This document shows, in pieces, positions 16,639-24,803 of a stretch of 64,000 bases of DNA. This stretch comes from Planobispora rosea. GTDB taxonomy: Bacteria > Actinomycetota > Actinomycetes > Streptosporangiales > Streptosporangiaceae. Every line of letters starts with the position of its first letter. Within the stretch, counting starts at the first letter, position 1. The position numbers were made by a program, and so were the translations under genes. A model generated the notes under the pieces. The model did no database searches. It was given only the letters and a program-made list of their open reading frames with translations, and was not told the DNA's origin. The stretch is from contig NZ_BMQP01000039.1 of assembly GCF_014648175.1 (NCBI RefSeq), positions 16,321 through 80,320 of the forward strand. The letters are read 5' to 3'.

Positions 16639-17687
16639 TCGGAGTTGTGCGAGGTCTCCGGGCCCTCCGGGGCCTCCGAAGCACCATCGGAAGGGCTCTC
16701 CTCCCCGGCGGGCGTGTTCTCCTCCTCGGCGGGAGCGCTCTCGGTGGCCGGGACGGCCACCCCTCCGGCGGTCGCGGTGAACTCCGCGGTCCGCACGGTT
16801 CCGCCGTGCTTGAAGTCGAGGAACAGCCGGTAGGCCCCCGCGCTGGGCACCTCGGTGAAGAAGGTGATGCCGGGGCCCGCGGCGGTCCGCCCGTCCCCGG
16901 GCTCACCGTCGGGATGCACGTGCAGGTAGGCCAGGTCGCCGTCGCGCAGCGCGACCAGGTGGCCGTACGCGCCGAGGTAGGGCTCCAGATCGGTGACCGG
17001 CTTGCCGCCCTTGCTCACCGAGAGCGTGAGCCTGCTCGTCCGTCCGGGAGCGAGATCCCCGGCCAGCGCGACCGTGTACCCGTCGACGGTGGCGGTGCGG
17101 ACGGGGGCGGCCAGCGGCTCGGGGCGGTAGTCGCCGGGGGCCGACAGGTCCATGCCGAGCGTCATCCCGCTCGCCCCTTCGGGGGCGAAGTCGGCGAAGG
17201 CGCGGTATTCACCCGCCGCGGGCAGGGTGAGCGGGACCGACCACACCCCGTCGCCCTTCTGCTCCGGGTGCAGGTGCTGGAACCCTGTCAGATCACGGCG
17301 GACCACGATGAAGTGCAGTTTCTTCTCATGTTGCGGGGTGAACCGGGTCACCGGACGGCCGTCGGGGCCGATCACCGAGAAACGGAAGTCCACGGACTCG
17401 CCCGGCTCGACGACATCGGTCCGGGGCATCAGGGTGTATCCCGCCGCCGACACCTGAAGGCCGCCGGGAACCTCCACGGCCCGCCCTGCCTGCGCCGTCT
17501 CCCCGGTGCCTCCGGTCTTCGCCGGGTTCGCGGAGTCGTGGCCCGCCCCGTGGGAGGTCCCCGCACCGGGGGAGGTCCCGGCCGCCGTGTCGCCGACCGG
17601 CCCGACGGCCTTCCCGACCCCCAGGGCTCCGCCGAACACCACCGCCAGTCCGAGCACGTACGCCCCCACCTTGGTTGCGCCGTTCAT
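16623..17687 (-). CDS. Secreted or membrane-anchored copper-handling protein, His-rich
   Basis: A 354-residue exported protein that I know only as a frequent partner of actinobacterial copper genes. A signal-anchor (VGAYVLGLAVVFGGALGVG) starts at residue 6. A Thr/Gly/Ala-rich linker is followed by two similar beta-sandwich modules: the first with LHFIVVRRDLTGFQHLHPEQ and GEYRAFADFAPEG, the second with GHLVALRDGDLAYLHVHPDG and GAYRLFLDFKHGG. The repeated HLHP/HVHP patterns suggest metal ligands. The tail ends in DDHSH. I chose ATG 17687 because GGAGGAGGGAAG lies just before it and the CsoR-like operator directly upstream. Probable role: periplasm-side copper binding or storage. Confidence 0.75.
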   Translation of the reverse strand: MNGATKVGAYVLGLAVVFGGALGVGKAVGPVGDTAAGTSPGAGTSHGAGHDSANPAKTGGTGETAQAGRAVEVPGGLQVSAAGYTLMPRTDVVEPGESVDFRFSVIGPDGRPVTRFTPQHEKKLHFIVVRRDLTGFQHLHPEQKGDGVWSVPLTLPAAGEYRAFADFAPEGASGMTLGMDLSAPGDYRPEPLAAPVRTATVDGYTVALAGDLAPGRTSRLTLSVSKGGKPVTDLEPYLGAYGHLVALRDGDLAYLHVHPDGEPGDGRTAAGPGITFFTEVPSAGAYRLFLDFKHGGTVRTAEFTATAGGVAVPATESAPAEEENTPAGEESPSDGASEAPEGPETSHNSDDHSH

Positions 17688-17705
17688 CTTCCCTCCTCCC
17701 GCTTT

Positions 17706-17722
17706 ATACCCCCATGGGGTAT
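17706..17722. promoter_or_regulatory. CsoR-type operator
   Basis: The perfect 17-bp palindrome ATACCCC-CAT-GGGGTAT is the textbook shape of a CsoR (copper-sensitive repressor) site. It sits 19 bases before the start of the secreted copper protein and overlaps a TATAAA-like -10 box on the minus strand, so CsoR without copper would block the copper genes. No csoR gene lies in the window. Confidence 0.8.
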
Positions 17723-17761
17723 CTCCACGCCGATAAGATGCCACATCCGCGCGAGATTCGC

Positions 17762-17777
17762 AACCCCCGGGGGGTAT
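17762..17777. promoter_or_regulatory. Second, imperfect CsoR-like operator facing the DJ-1/PfpI gene
   Basis: AACCCCCGGGGGGTAT keeps the CCCC/GGGGTAT arms but lacks the ATA on one side and has a different spacer. Its place about 100 bases before the plus-strand gene at 17876 suggests that gene is also under copper control. Confidence 0.5.
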
Positions 17778-17875
17778 CTTCCGCATAGATCGTCCGCTCT
17801 CGGGCAGACCGGCATCCGGACGGACAGGAACGCCGCGGCGGAGAACGCGGCAGCAGGAACGTCGCAGGAGGAAAC

Positions 17876-18421
17876 ATGCTGCAGGGCAAGCCGATCGCCT
17901 TCCTCGTCGCACCGGAGGGCACCGAGCAGGTCGAGCTCACCGAACCCTGGAAGGCCGTCGAGCAGGCGGGCGGCACACCCCGCCTGATCTCCACCGAACC
18001 GGGGAGGATCCAGGCGTTCAACCACCTGGACAAGGGCGACACCTTCGAGGTCGACGCCACGGTCGACCAGGTCGCCGTCGCGGACTTCGAGGGCCTGGTC
18101 CTGCCCGGCGGCGTCGCCAACCCCGACTTCCTGCGCACGCAGGAGCAGGCCGTACGGTTCGTCAAGGACTTCTTCGACGCGGGCAAGCCGGTCGCGGTCA
18201 TCTGCCACGGCCCGTGGACCCTGATCGAGGCCGACGTCGTGCGCGGGCGCACGATGACGTCCTGGCCGAGCGTGGCCACGGATCTGCGCAACGCCGGCGC
18301 CACCTGGGTGGACGAGGAGGTCAGGGTCTGCACCGGCGGGCCGAACACCCTGGTCAGCAGCCGCAAGCCGGACGACCTCAAGGCCTTCTGCCAGGCGGCC
18401 GTCACGGCTTTCGGCGGCTGA
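17876..18421 (+). CDS. DJ-1/PfpI family protein
   Basis: A 181-residue type-1 glutamine-amidotransferase-like protein of the PfpI/YhbO group. The nucleophile elbow is VICHGPW with the reactive Cys near residue 108, preceded by the family pattern GLVLPGGVANPDFLR and a conserved early Glu in APEGTEQVE. Members act as deglycases, proteases or stress chaperones; the biochemical role is debated. Start ATG 17876 follows GGAGGAAAC. It diverges from the copper genes and shares an intergenic region with two CsoR-like boxes, so copper stress control is likely. Confidence 0.9.
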   Translation: MLQGKPIAFLVAPEGTEQVELTEPWKAVEQAGGTPRLISTEPGRIQAFNHLDKGDTFEVDATVDQVAVADFEGLVLPGGVANPDFLRTQEQAVRFVKDFFDAGKPVAVICHGPWTLIEADVVRGRTMTSWPSVATDLRNAGATWVDEEVRVCTGGPNTLVSSRKPDDLKAFCQAAVTAFGG

Positions 18422-18479
18422 CGGGGCGGCGGGTCGCCCGGCGGGCGACGGGCCGGGGGCCTTCCGGCGGGCCGACGGG

Positions 18480-19115
18480 TCAGCCGGCCTCGAATGCCTC
18501 CGCCACCACGGCCCTGACCTGGTCCATCGGGACGGCGGAGCCCTCGCGGGCGAGCGAGGTCATGTCCACCTCGGGCATGCCGCAGGGCACCGCCCAGTCC
18601 CACGGGGACAGGTCGCCGTCGACGTTGAGGGCGAACCCGTGACTGGTGACACCCCGGCTCTGGCGCATGCCGATGGAGACGATCTTCCGGCCGGTCTCGC
18701 TCGTCCACACGCCGGTGAGCAGTTCCGAGCCGGGCGGGGTGTCCCTGCGCTCGGCCGCGAGGCCCAGCACGGAGAGGGCGCGGACCAGCCGGAGCTCGAC
18801 CTCGCGCACGTAGTCGACGATCCCCTCGTTCTCGCCGAGCTTGACGATGAGGTACCCGACCAGCTGGCCGGGGCCGTGGTAGGTGAGCTGGCCGCCGCGC
18901 CCGGTGCTCACGACGGGGATGCCGTGGGACGGGTCCGGCAGGTGCCCTTCCAGGGTGCGTCTGCCGACCGTGTAGACCTGCGGATGGCTGAGCAGCCAGA
19001 GTGTGTCCGGCCGCTCGTCGCGCTGCCGCTCTCCGACGAGCTCGGCCATGCGGTCCATGGCCTTGTCGTAGTCGACCAGATCATCCTGGATCAGGGACAG
19101 GGGGCGTTGCCTCAT
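18480..19115 (-). CDS. lipB: Octanoyltransferase (lipoate biosynthesis)
   Basis: Transfers octanoyl groups from acyl carrier protein to lipoyl domains of ketoacid dehydrogenases, the first step of lipoate synthesis. The 211-residue protein has RGGQLTYHGPGQLVGY near 75-90, the catalytic Lys in GRKIVSIGMR, HGFALNV, and the catalytic Cys in VPCGMP near 180. All family hallmarks are intact. lipA, the usual neighbour, is not in the window; the following gene is convergent (DJ-1). Start ATG 19115. Confidence 0.95.
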   Translation of the reverse strand: MRQRPLSLIQDDLVDYDKAMDRMAELVGERQRDERPDTLWLLSHPQVYTVGRRTLEGHLPDPSHGIPVVSTGRGGQLTYHGPGQLVGYLIVKLGENEGIVDYVREVELRLVRALSVLGLAAERRDTPPGSELLTGVWTSETGRKIVSIGMRQSRGVTSHGFALNVDGDLSPWDWAVPCGMPEVDMTSLAREGSAVPMDQVRAVVAEAFEAG

Positions 19116-19194
19116 GCCCTCAGCTTATGGCGGCGCCGCCCGCCCGGGGCGGCGCCGTCGGCGGCAGGGGGTGTCCCGCCCGCCGCCGGCGTCC

Positions 19195-19401
19195 TCACTT
19201 CACGTAGCGGTTGCCGACGTAGCGGCTCTCGGGCGCCTTCGGGATGAGGATCCACATCAGGACGTAGGCCACCCACAGAGGTCCCGGGATCAGGGACAGC
19301 AGCAGCCACAGGACCCGGACGACCGTGGGCGCCATCCCGAGGCTCTCCGCGATGCCGCCGCAGACGCCGGCGATTATCTTGTGGTTTCTCGAACGGTGCA
19401 T
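19195..19401 (-). CDS. PspC-domain small membrane protein
   Basis: A 68-residue single-domain PspC protein. RNHKIIAGVCGGIAESLG is the PspC signature, and the following PTVVRVLWLLLSLIPGP segment forms a membrane helix pair. PspC proteins take part in envelope-stress signalling or anchor regulators at the membrane; this stand-alone short form is common in actinobacteria. ATG 19401 is favoured by GGGGAG at normal spacing; a GTG ten codons upstream is possible. Confidence 0.85.
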   Translation of the reverse strand: MHRSRNHKIIAGVCGGIAESLGMAPTVVRVLWLLLSLIPGPLWVAYVLMWILIPKAPESRYVGNRYVK

Positions 19402-19691
19402 GTCTTGTCTCCCCGGATCGTTGTCTCTCACCCGGTAGAACGAGGGGCGAAGGAACTCCCGTTCCCTCCGGACCCCTGAGAAAACCCTGTCAGGGTTGGC
19501 CGGTGCCGGCCATCGATTCTCCTATGCCGCCGTCCTCGCCGGTCTCTCCCGTTCGTACGGTCTCCGACGTGACGCGCGCTACATAACTATTCGCACATCC
19601 CGGTCTTACCGCCCTAGTCGAAGAGGATTGATAACGGTACGTTCCGCTCTAGTACGGAATGGGGGACCCCCCAAAACTCCCGAGGAGCGTT

Positions 19692-21251
19692 ATGCGCCTG
19701 AGATTCCGACGCGGCATGGTCCGAGGCCTCACCCTCGCCACGGCCCTTGCCCTCCCCCTCGCCCTCGCCCCGACTGCGAGCGCGTCCACGCCCGGACTCC
19801 CAGACGTCCTGGCCAACGCCGTGGCCCACAAGGTGACGGGCAAGAACGTCAACAAGCACCTGCAGAAGTTCCAGGAGATCGCCACCGCCAACGGCGGCAA
19901 CCGCGCCGCGGGCACGCCCGGCTACGACGCCTCGCTCGCCTACGTGCAGGACAAGCTGCGCAAGGCCGGATACCGGACCTCCACCACGGACGTGCAGTTC
20001 CCGATCAGCTGGGAGGAGCTCAGCCCTCCGGTCCTGGAGCAGACCGCCCCGGACGCCAAGACCTACGTCACCCCCACGGACTACGTGACCGTGCAGTCCT
20101 CCGGCTCCGGTGACGTCACCGCGCAGATCCAGGTGGTCGACCCGGTCCTCCCGCCGACTCCGACCCCCAGTTCCACCGCGGGCTGCGAGCCCGAGGACTT
20201 CACCGGGTTCGTCGCCGGCCGGATCGCGCTGATCCAGCGCGGCACCTGCCCGTTCGTCCAGAAGGCCACCAACGCCAAGGCGGCGGGCGCGTCCGGTGTG
20301 ATCTTCTTCAACGAGGGCCAGCCGGGCCGTACCGACCCGTTCGTCTTCGACATCGGCGAGTGGCGCTTCGGCATCCCGATCGTGTTCGCCAGCTTCGCCG
20401 TCGGCACGGACCTGGCCGAGCCCGCGGGCACGACCGTACGCCTGAAGGTGGACGCCAAGACCACGGTCGGCCAGACCAAGAACCTCATCGCCGACTCCCG
20501 CTGGGGCAAGAGCGGTGAGATCGTCATGGTCGGCGCCCACCTGGACAGCGTGCCCGAGGGTCCCGGCATCAACGACAACGGCTCCGGCAGCGCCGCCGTC
20601 CTGGAGACGGCGCTGAAGATGGCCTACGTCCCGACCAAGTACAAGCTGCGCTTCGCCTTCTGGGGCGCGGAGGAGCTGGGCCTGCTCGGTTCCACCCAGT
20701 ACGTGGCCGAGCTCTCCCAGGCGGAGCAGGACAAGATCCGGCTCTACCTGAACTTCGACATGGTGGCCTCGCCCAACGACGCGACCTTCCTCTACGACGG
20801 TGACGACTCCGACGCCGAGGGCGCGGGCCCCGGCCCGGCGGGCTCCGCCGAGATCGAGAAGCGCCTGCAGGCGTTCTACGACAAGCGCAACCTGCCGTAC
20901 GAGGGCACCGACTTCGACGGCCGCTCCGACTACGGCCCCTTCATCGCCAACGGCATCCCGTCCGGCGGCATCTTCACCGGCGCCGAGGGCATCAAGACCC
21001 CCGAGCAGGCCGCCAAGTTCGGCGGCACCGCGGGTGTCGCCTTCGACCCCTGCTACCACGCCGCGTGCGACACGATCACCAACATCAGCGCCGCCGCGCT
21101 GGAGCGCAACTCCAAGGCCGTCGCCTACACCTCGGCGTTCTTCGCCTTCGACCTGTCCACCATCCCCGACCGCAACGCCGCGGCTCTGATGAAGAAGTCC
21201 GGCGCCCCCACGGGCCACTCCCACTCCCACCACGGAGCGCCGGCCGAGTAA
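19692..21251 (+). CDS. Secreted M28 zinc aminopeptidase with PA domain
   Basis: A 519-residue exported peptidase. A signal peptide (about residues 1-37, ending in TASAS) leads into a split M28 domain interrupted by a protease-associated domain around 135-230 with GFVAGRIALIQRGTCPF. Zinc ligands and catalytic residues appear as AHLDS, NDNGSG, WGAEELG, NFDM and, near the end, the DPCYHAACD disulfide loop. The protein closes with a His/Ser-rich tail. ATG 19692 follows GAGGAGCG. It lies in tandem with a second M28 gene 170 bases downstream that shares many segments, so the pair probably arose by duplication. Role: extracellular peptide breakdown. Confidence 0.93.
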   Translation: MRLRFRRGMVRGLTLATALALPLALAPTASASTPGLPDVLANAVAHKVTGKNVNKHLQKFQEIATANGGNRAAGTPGYDASLAYVQDKLRKAGYRTSTTDVQFPISWEELSPPVLEQTAPDAKTYVTPTDYVTVQSSGSGDVTAQIQVVDPVLPPTPTPSSTAGCEPEDFTGFVAGRIALIQRGTCPFVQKATNAKAAGASGVIFFNEGQPGRTDPFVFDIGEWRFGIPIVFASFAVGTDLAEPAGTTVRLKVDAKTTVGQTKNLIADSRWGKSGEIVMVGAHLDSVPEGPGINDNGSGSAAVLETALKMAYVPTKYKLRFAFWGAEELGLLGSTQYVAELSQAEQDKIRLYLNFDMVASPNDATFLYDGDDSDAEGAGPGPAGSAEIEKRLQAFYDKRNLPYEGTDFDGRSDYGPFIANGIPSGGIFTGAEGIKTPEQAAKFGGTAGVAFDPCYHAACDTITNISAAALERNSKAVAYTSAFFAFDLSTIPDRNAAALMKKSGAPTGHSHSHHGAPAE

Positions 21252-21425
21252 GGCCGTGAGGGTCACGCGTCCGAGCCGGACACGGGCCGCGCACACGGTC
21301 TGACCCCCGCGCGGCGACCCGAGGAGGTCGCCGCGCACGCACCACCGCGTTGTACGGCGCGCGCCCCGACCCGGGCGCGCGCCGCTCTCGGGACTCACCC
21401 CCCGTATCCCACCCGAGGAGCATCG

Positions 21426-22967
21426 ATGCGCATTCTCCGGTCCATCGGAATGTCAGCGATCCTGACACTTCCCCTGACTCTCATCTCGCCCGCAGTGTCG
21501 GCCTCGGCGTCGGCAACAGTGCCGGCCGCCACGGCGTCGGCCGCGGCCGCGCCCGACATCCCGCTGGCGAACGTCAAGGCCCACCTGACCCAGTTCCAGT
21601 CGATCGCGAACGCCAACGGCGGCAACCGCGCCCACGGCCGGCCCGGCTATCTGGCCTCGGCCAACTACGTCAGGGGCCTGCTGGACGCCGCCGGGTTCAC
21701 CACCACCCTGCAGTCGTTCACCTACAACGGCGCCACCGGATACAACGTCATCGCCGACTGGCCCGGCGGCGACCCGAACGACGTCCTGATGGTCGGCGCA
21801 CACCTCGACAGCGTGTCCGCCGGTCCGGGCATCAACGACAACGGCTCCGGCAGCGCGGCCATCCTGGAGACCGCCCTGGAGGTCGCCCGGCAGGACCTGA
21901 ACCCGACCAAGCACCTGCGCTTCGCCTGGTGGGGCGCCGAGGAGCTCGGCCTGCGCGGCTCGCAGTACTACGTCAACAACCTCCCGGCCGCCGAGCGCGC
22001 GAGGATCAAGGGCTACCTGAACTTCGACATGGTCGGCTCGCCCAACGCCGGATACTTCGTCTACGACGGCGACAACTCCGACGGCACCGGTTCGGGCCCC
22101 GGCCCGGCCGGCTCCGCCCAGCTGGAGAGAACCCTCCAGGACTACTTCACCTCGATCGGCGTGCCGACCCGGGGCACCGACTTCGACGGCCGCTCCGACT
22201 ACGGTCCCTTCATCTCCGTCGGCATCCCGGCGGGCGGCACCTTCACCGGCGCGGAGGGCATCAAGTCCAGCGCGCAGGCCTCCCTGTGGGGCGGTACGGC
22301 GGGCGTCGCCTTCGACCGCTGCTACCACCGCTCCTGCGACACCACGGCCAACATCAACGACACCGCGCTGGACCGCAACGCCGACGCCATCGCCTACGCG
22401 GTGTGGACGATCGCGACCGCGACCCCGCCGACGGTCGTCTGGCAGGACACCTTCGAGACCGCGACCGGCTGGACCGCCAACCCGAACGGCACCGACACCG
22501 CCACCCTCGGCCAGTGGGAGCGCGGCGACCCGGAGGCCACCACCTCCAGCGGCGCCAAGCAGCTCGGCACCACGGTCAGCGGGACCAACGACCTGGTCAG
22601 CGGGCGTCTGGCGGGCACCTCTGCGGGCGCCTACGACATCGACGGCGGCGTCACCAGCATCCAGTCACCGCCGGTCGCCCTGCCGAGCGGCGGCACGCTC
22701 AAACTCGGCTTCTCCTGGTACCTGGCGCACGGTTCCAACGCCTCCAGCGCCGACTTCCTGCGCGTGAAGGTCGTCGGCTCGACCACGACCCAGGTGTTCC
22801 AGCAGCTCGGCGCGGCCACCGACCGTGACGGCGCCTGGAGCTCCGCCGAGGTCGACGTCTCCTCCTTCGCCGGGCAGAGCGTCCGGATCCTCGTCGAGGC
22901 GGCCGACGCCTCCGGCGCCTCCCTGGTCGAGGCCGGGGTGGACGACGTGAAGATCACGCGGCAGTAG
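21426..22967 (+). CDS. Secreted M28 zinc aminopeptidase with C-terminal beta-sandwich domain
   Basis: A 513-residue exported peptidase similar to the protein encoded just upstream but without the PA insertion. Signal peptide about 1-38; M28 core with AHLDSVSAGPGINDNGSGSA, WWGAEELGLRGSQYY, NFDMVGSP, GTDFDGRSDYGPF and DRCYHRSCD. From about residue 335 a separate beta-rich module begins (VVWQDTFETATGW ... DDVKITRQ), resembling a P-domain or MAM/jelly-roll module that binds proteins or polymers. Start ATG 21426 follows GAGGAGC. Same strand and same spacing style as its paralogue, so co-regulation is likely. Confidence 0.93.
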   Translation: MRILRSIGMSAILTLPLTLISPAVSASASATVPAATASAAAAPDIPLANVKAHLTQFQSIANANGGNRAHGRPGYLASANYVRGLLDAAGFTTTLQSFTYNGATGYNVIADWPGGDPNDVLMVGAHLDSVSAGPGINDNGSGSAAILETALEVARQDLNPTKHLRFAWWGAEELGLRGSQYYVNNLPAAERARIKGYLNFDMVGSPNAGYFVYDGDNSDGTGSGPGPAGSAQLERTLQDYFTSIGVPTRGTDFDGRSDYGPFISVGIPAGGTFTGAEGIKSSAQASLWGGTAGVAFDRCYHRSCDTTANINDTALDRNADAIAYAVWTIATATPPTVVWQDTFETATGWTANPNGTDTATLGQWERGDPEATTSSGAKQLGTTVSGTNDLVSGRLAGTSAGAYDIDGGVTSIQSPPVALPSGGTLKLGFSWYLAHGSNASSADFLRVKVVGSTTTQVFQQLGAATDRDGAWSSAEVDVSSFAGQSVRILVEAADASGASLVEAGVDDVKITRQ

Positions 22968-23024
22968 GGCCGAGGCCCCGCGTGGTGGCCCTGCGTGGTG
23001 GCCCCGCGCGGGGCCGCCACGCGG

Positions 23025-23159
23025 CTACTGCAGGTCTTCGAGGTCATCGTCTTCCGAGGACTCCCCTTCCTGGTCCACCCCCTGCCCCTGCTCGGCGACG
23101 GAGCTCAGGAGGGGGTCGTTGTCGTCGGTCTTCGGGCTGCTCTCCTCTGGCATGCTCAT
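23025..23159 (-). CDS. Small acidic protein, hypothetical
   Basis: A 44-codon ORF giving an acidic product (MSMPEESSPKTDDNDPLL then an E/D-rich tail ending DDDLEDLQ). There is no recognised domain. It is plausible because it looks like other short, disordered, acidic actinobacterial proteins, and it is separated from a neighbouring Gly-rich small gene by a short region with divergent orientation. No clear ribosome binding site, so confidence is modest. Confidence 0.4.
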   Translation of the reverse strand: MSMPEESSPKTDDNDPLLSSVAEQGQGVDQEGESSEDDDLEDLQ

Positions 23160-23266
23160 AGCCGAGCAATGCCCGTTTCGGCCGGTTTTATGTCCAGATA
23201 TCGGTAAGGCCGGGTTCAACGGACCGGAGCGGGGAAACGTCCTTCTGCACCGAGAAGGAGGACATC

Positions 23267-23461
23267 ATGACCCAGCCGCAACAGAACGAGATCCGCAGGT
23301 CCGGAGGCGCTCCGACCAACGACGAGAACCTCGACGTCGTCCCCGAGAGCCCCAGCGGCAAGGTGTCCGGAGGTCATGCGCACGGCACCGACAAGGGCAA
23401 CCGGGGCGGCGGGGAGGGCGGCGGCGTGCCGCCCGACCAGCAGCCGCCGCACCCGGCCTAG
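23267..23461 (+). CDS. Small Gly/Pro-rich hydrophilic protein, hypothetical
   Basis: A 64-residue disordered protein beginning MTQPQQNEIRRSGGAPTNDE and ending in a Gly- and Pro-rich tail. No domain is visible. The start has a very strong ribosome binding site, AGAAGGAGG, 6 bases before ATG 23267, which is good evidence that it is translated. Its position before the CBS protein gene and its composition suggest a stress- or spore-associated small protein, which is inference only. Confidence 0.65.
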   Translation: MTQPQQNEIRRSGGAPTNDENLDVVPESPSGKVSGGHAHGTDKGNRGGGEGGGVPPDQQPPHPA

Positions 23462-23608
23462 CATCGGCCACCCGGCTCGGAGCGCTCCACGAGGGGCGCA
23501 CCATAAGCACGGAGGCCGCTCTCTAAAAAGTAGGAAAAATGTAGAAATCAGGCTTTTTGTCCTTTCTGGGCGGGGTACGAGTGCCCGACACGAGCAGAGG
23601 AGGACTCC

Positions 23609-24025
23609 ATGACCAAGACGGTGGCTGACGTGATGACGGCCAACCCGGCGACCATCGACGCGAGCCAGCCCGTATCGGTGGCCGCGAAGATCATGAGCGA
23701 CGAGGACACCGGCGCGGTGATCATCACCAACGACGGAGTGATCAGCGGGATCGTGACCGACCGCGACATCGCCGTCCGTGTCGTAGCCGAGGACAAGGGC
23801 CCCGGCACCCCGGTCCGGGACGCGTGCAGCGAGGACCTCGTGACGGTCGGGCCCGACACCAGCCTCGAACAGGTCGTGCAGCTGATGCGCTCCAAGGCCG
23901 TACGTCGCATGCCGGTGGTCGAGAACGACCACGCCGTCGGCATCATCAGCCTCGGTGACCTGGCGATCGAGCGCGACTCCGACTCGGCCCTGGCCGACAT
24001 CTCGGCCGCGGAGGGGAACCGGTAG
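23609..24025 (+). CDS. Two-CBS-domain protein
   Basis: A 138-residue protein made of a tandem CBS pair: first domain from VADVMTANPATIDAS, with VISGIVTDRDIAVRVV closing it, second from VRDACSEDLVTVGPDTSL to AVGIISLGDLAIER. Such stand-alone CBS pairs (Hrp1-like) bind adenine nucleotides and are often induced in dormancy or low oxygen. ATG 23609 follows AGGAGGAC. The preceding 80 bases are AT-rich with AAAAAT and TTTTTG tracts, probably the promoter. Confidence 0.9.
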   Translation: MTKTVADVMTANPATIDASQPVSVAAKIMSDEDTGAVIITNDGVISGIVTDRDIAVRVVAEDKGPGTPVRDACSEDLVTVGPDTSLEQVVQLMRSKAVRRMPVVENDHAVGIISLGDLAIERDSDSALADISAAEGNR

Positions 24026-24085
24026 GTCCGCCGGGACGGCGCGGCTCCCGGGCCACACCGGCCCGTGAGCCGCGCCGTGGCATGA

Positions 24086-24157
24086 CAGGACACCCGCCGC
24101 ATGAGCGCGCAGGGCACCCGCCACATGGGCGCGCAGGGCACCTGTCGCATGCGGGCC
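24086..24157. repeat. Three tandem 24-bp imperfect repeats
   Basis: Units at 24086-24109, 24110-24133 and 24134-24157 share a CAGGRCACCYGYCRCATG core. They lie between the CBS gene and the DUF6098-like gene and each contains a GCATG or CATGG, so spurious starts appear in every unit. They are contiguous, without spacers, so they are not CRISPR-like. Confidence 0.8.
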
Positions 24158-24201
24158 GGCCGTACCGCCGTATGCGGGCCGTCGCGTGTGAGCTGCTCAC
24201 A

Positions 24202-24243
24202 CGCGGGAACCGGGAACCGTACCGCGGGAACCGGGAACCGTAC
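24202..24243. repeat. Two tandem 21-bp perfect repeats
   Basis: CGCGGGAACCGGGAACCGTA plus one C occurs at 24202-24222 and again, exactly, at 24223-24243, and each unit itself contains a GGGAACC doublet. The repeats end 26 bases before the GTG start at 24269, so they occupy the likely promoter or 5' untranslated region of that gene and could be binding sites. Confidence 0.75.
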
Positions 24244-24268
24244 GCCGAGAGGGAAGCGAGGTGGCGCC

Positions 24269-24721
24269 GTGGCCTCGGAGCCGTCCGTCATCACCAGTCT
24301 GCGGGATCTGGCGACGCTGCTGGAGGAGCGGCGAGGGCTGTTCATCCGATGGTCCCGGGACCTGGACGGCGACCGCGCCAGCGGCGGCAGCCGGGACTCC
24401 CTCACCGGTGCCGAGTTGCCCGGGCTGTCCGCCAATCCGCTGGACGTCGAGGAGTGGTGGGGCGAGCGCCCGATGCGATTGTGGGCCGCCCGGCGCCTGC
24501 ACGACTACTCCCATCTCCGCCGCGACCGCGGTCCCGGCGTCAAGGCGTGGGTCCTGTCCGGCGAGGAGGTCGGCCGGGGCCCCGACAACGAGCCCCTCAT
24601 CGAGTGCGACGACGTGGTGGCCATCGTCGACGAGGCGGTCATGAAAGAAGCCAGCGCGCTCGTCGAGGATCAGGGATGCCAGGAGTGGGGCCCGCTCGAC
24701 CGGGGACAGGCCGGCCGGTGA
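24269..24721 (+). CDS. DUF6098-like hypothetical protein
   Basis: A 150-residue soluble protein, probably of the DUF6098 family known from actinomycetes; no biochemical role is known. Notable stretches are ITSLRDLATLLEERRGLFIRW at the front, NPLDVEEWWGERPMRLWAARR in the middle, and VKAWVLSGEEVGRGPDNEPL towards the end. The frame stays open far upstream through the two repeat arrays, but GTG 24269 with GGAAGCGAGG just before it is the sensible start because the residues before it are repeat-derived. Monocistronic, followed by uppP. Confidence 0.7.
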   Translation: MASEPSVITSLRDLATLLEERRGLFIRWSRDLDGDRASGGSRDSLTGAELPGLSANPLDVEEWWGERPMRLWAARRLHDYSHLRRDRGPGVKAWVLSGEEVGRGPDNEPLIECDDVVAIVDEAVMKEASALVEDQGCQEWGPLDRGQAGR

Positions 24722-24803
24722 CGCCATCGGCCGGATGACCGAGTCACACACTTTCCGCCGCTCCGCTAGCCTCGCGTAGGTCACGCAAGCGCTGGGACGG
24801 AAG

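Noticed and set aside
19614..21398. 594-codon frame antisense to the first M28 peptidase
   Set aside because: Composition is that of an antisense shadow; the sense frame has a signal peptide and zinc-ligand motifs.
24086..24157. Tandem repeats considered as a CRISPR array
   Set aside because: The three units are contiguous without unique spacers, and no cas gene is near.
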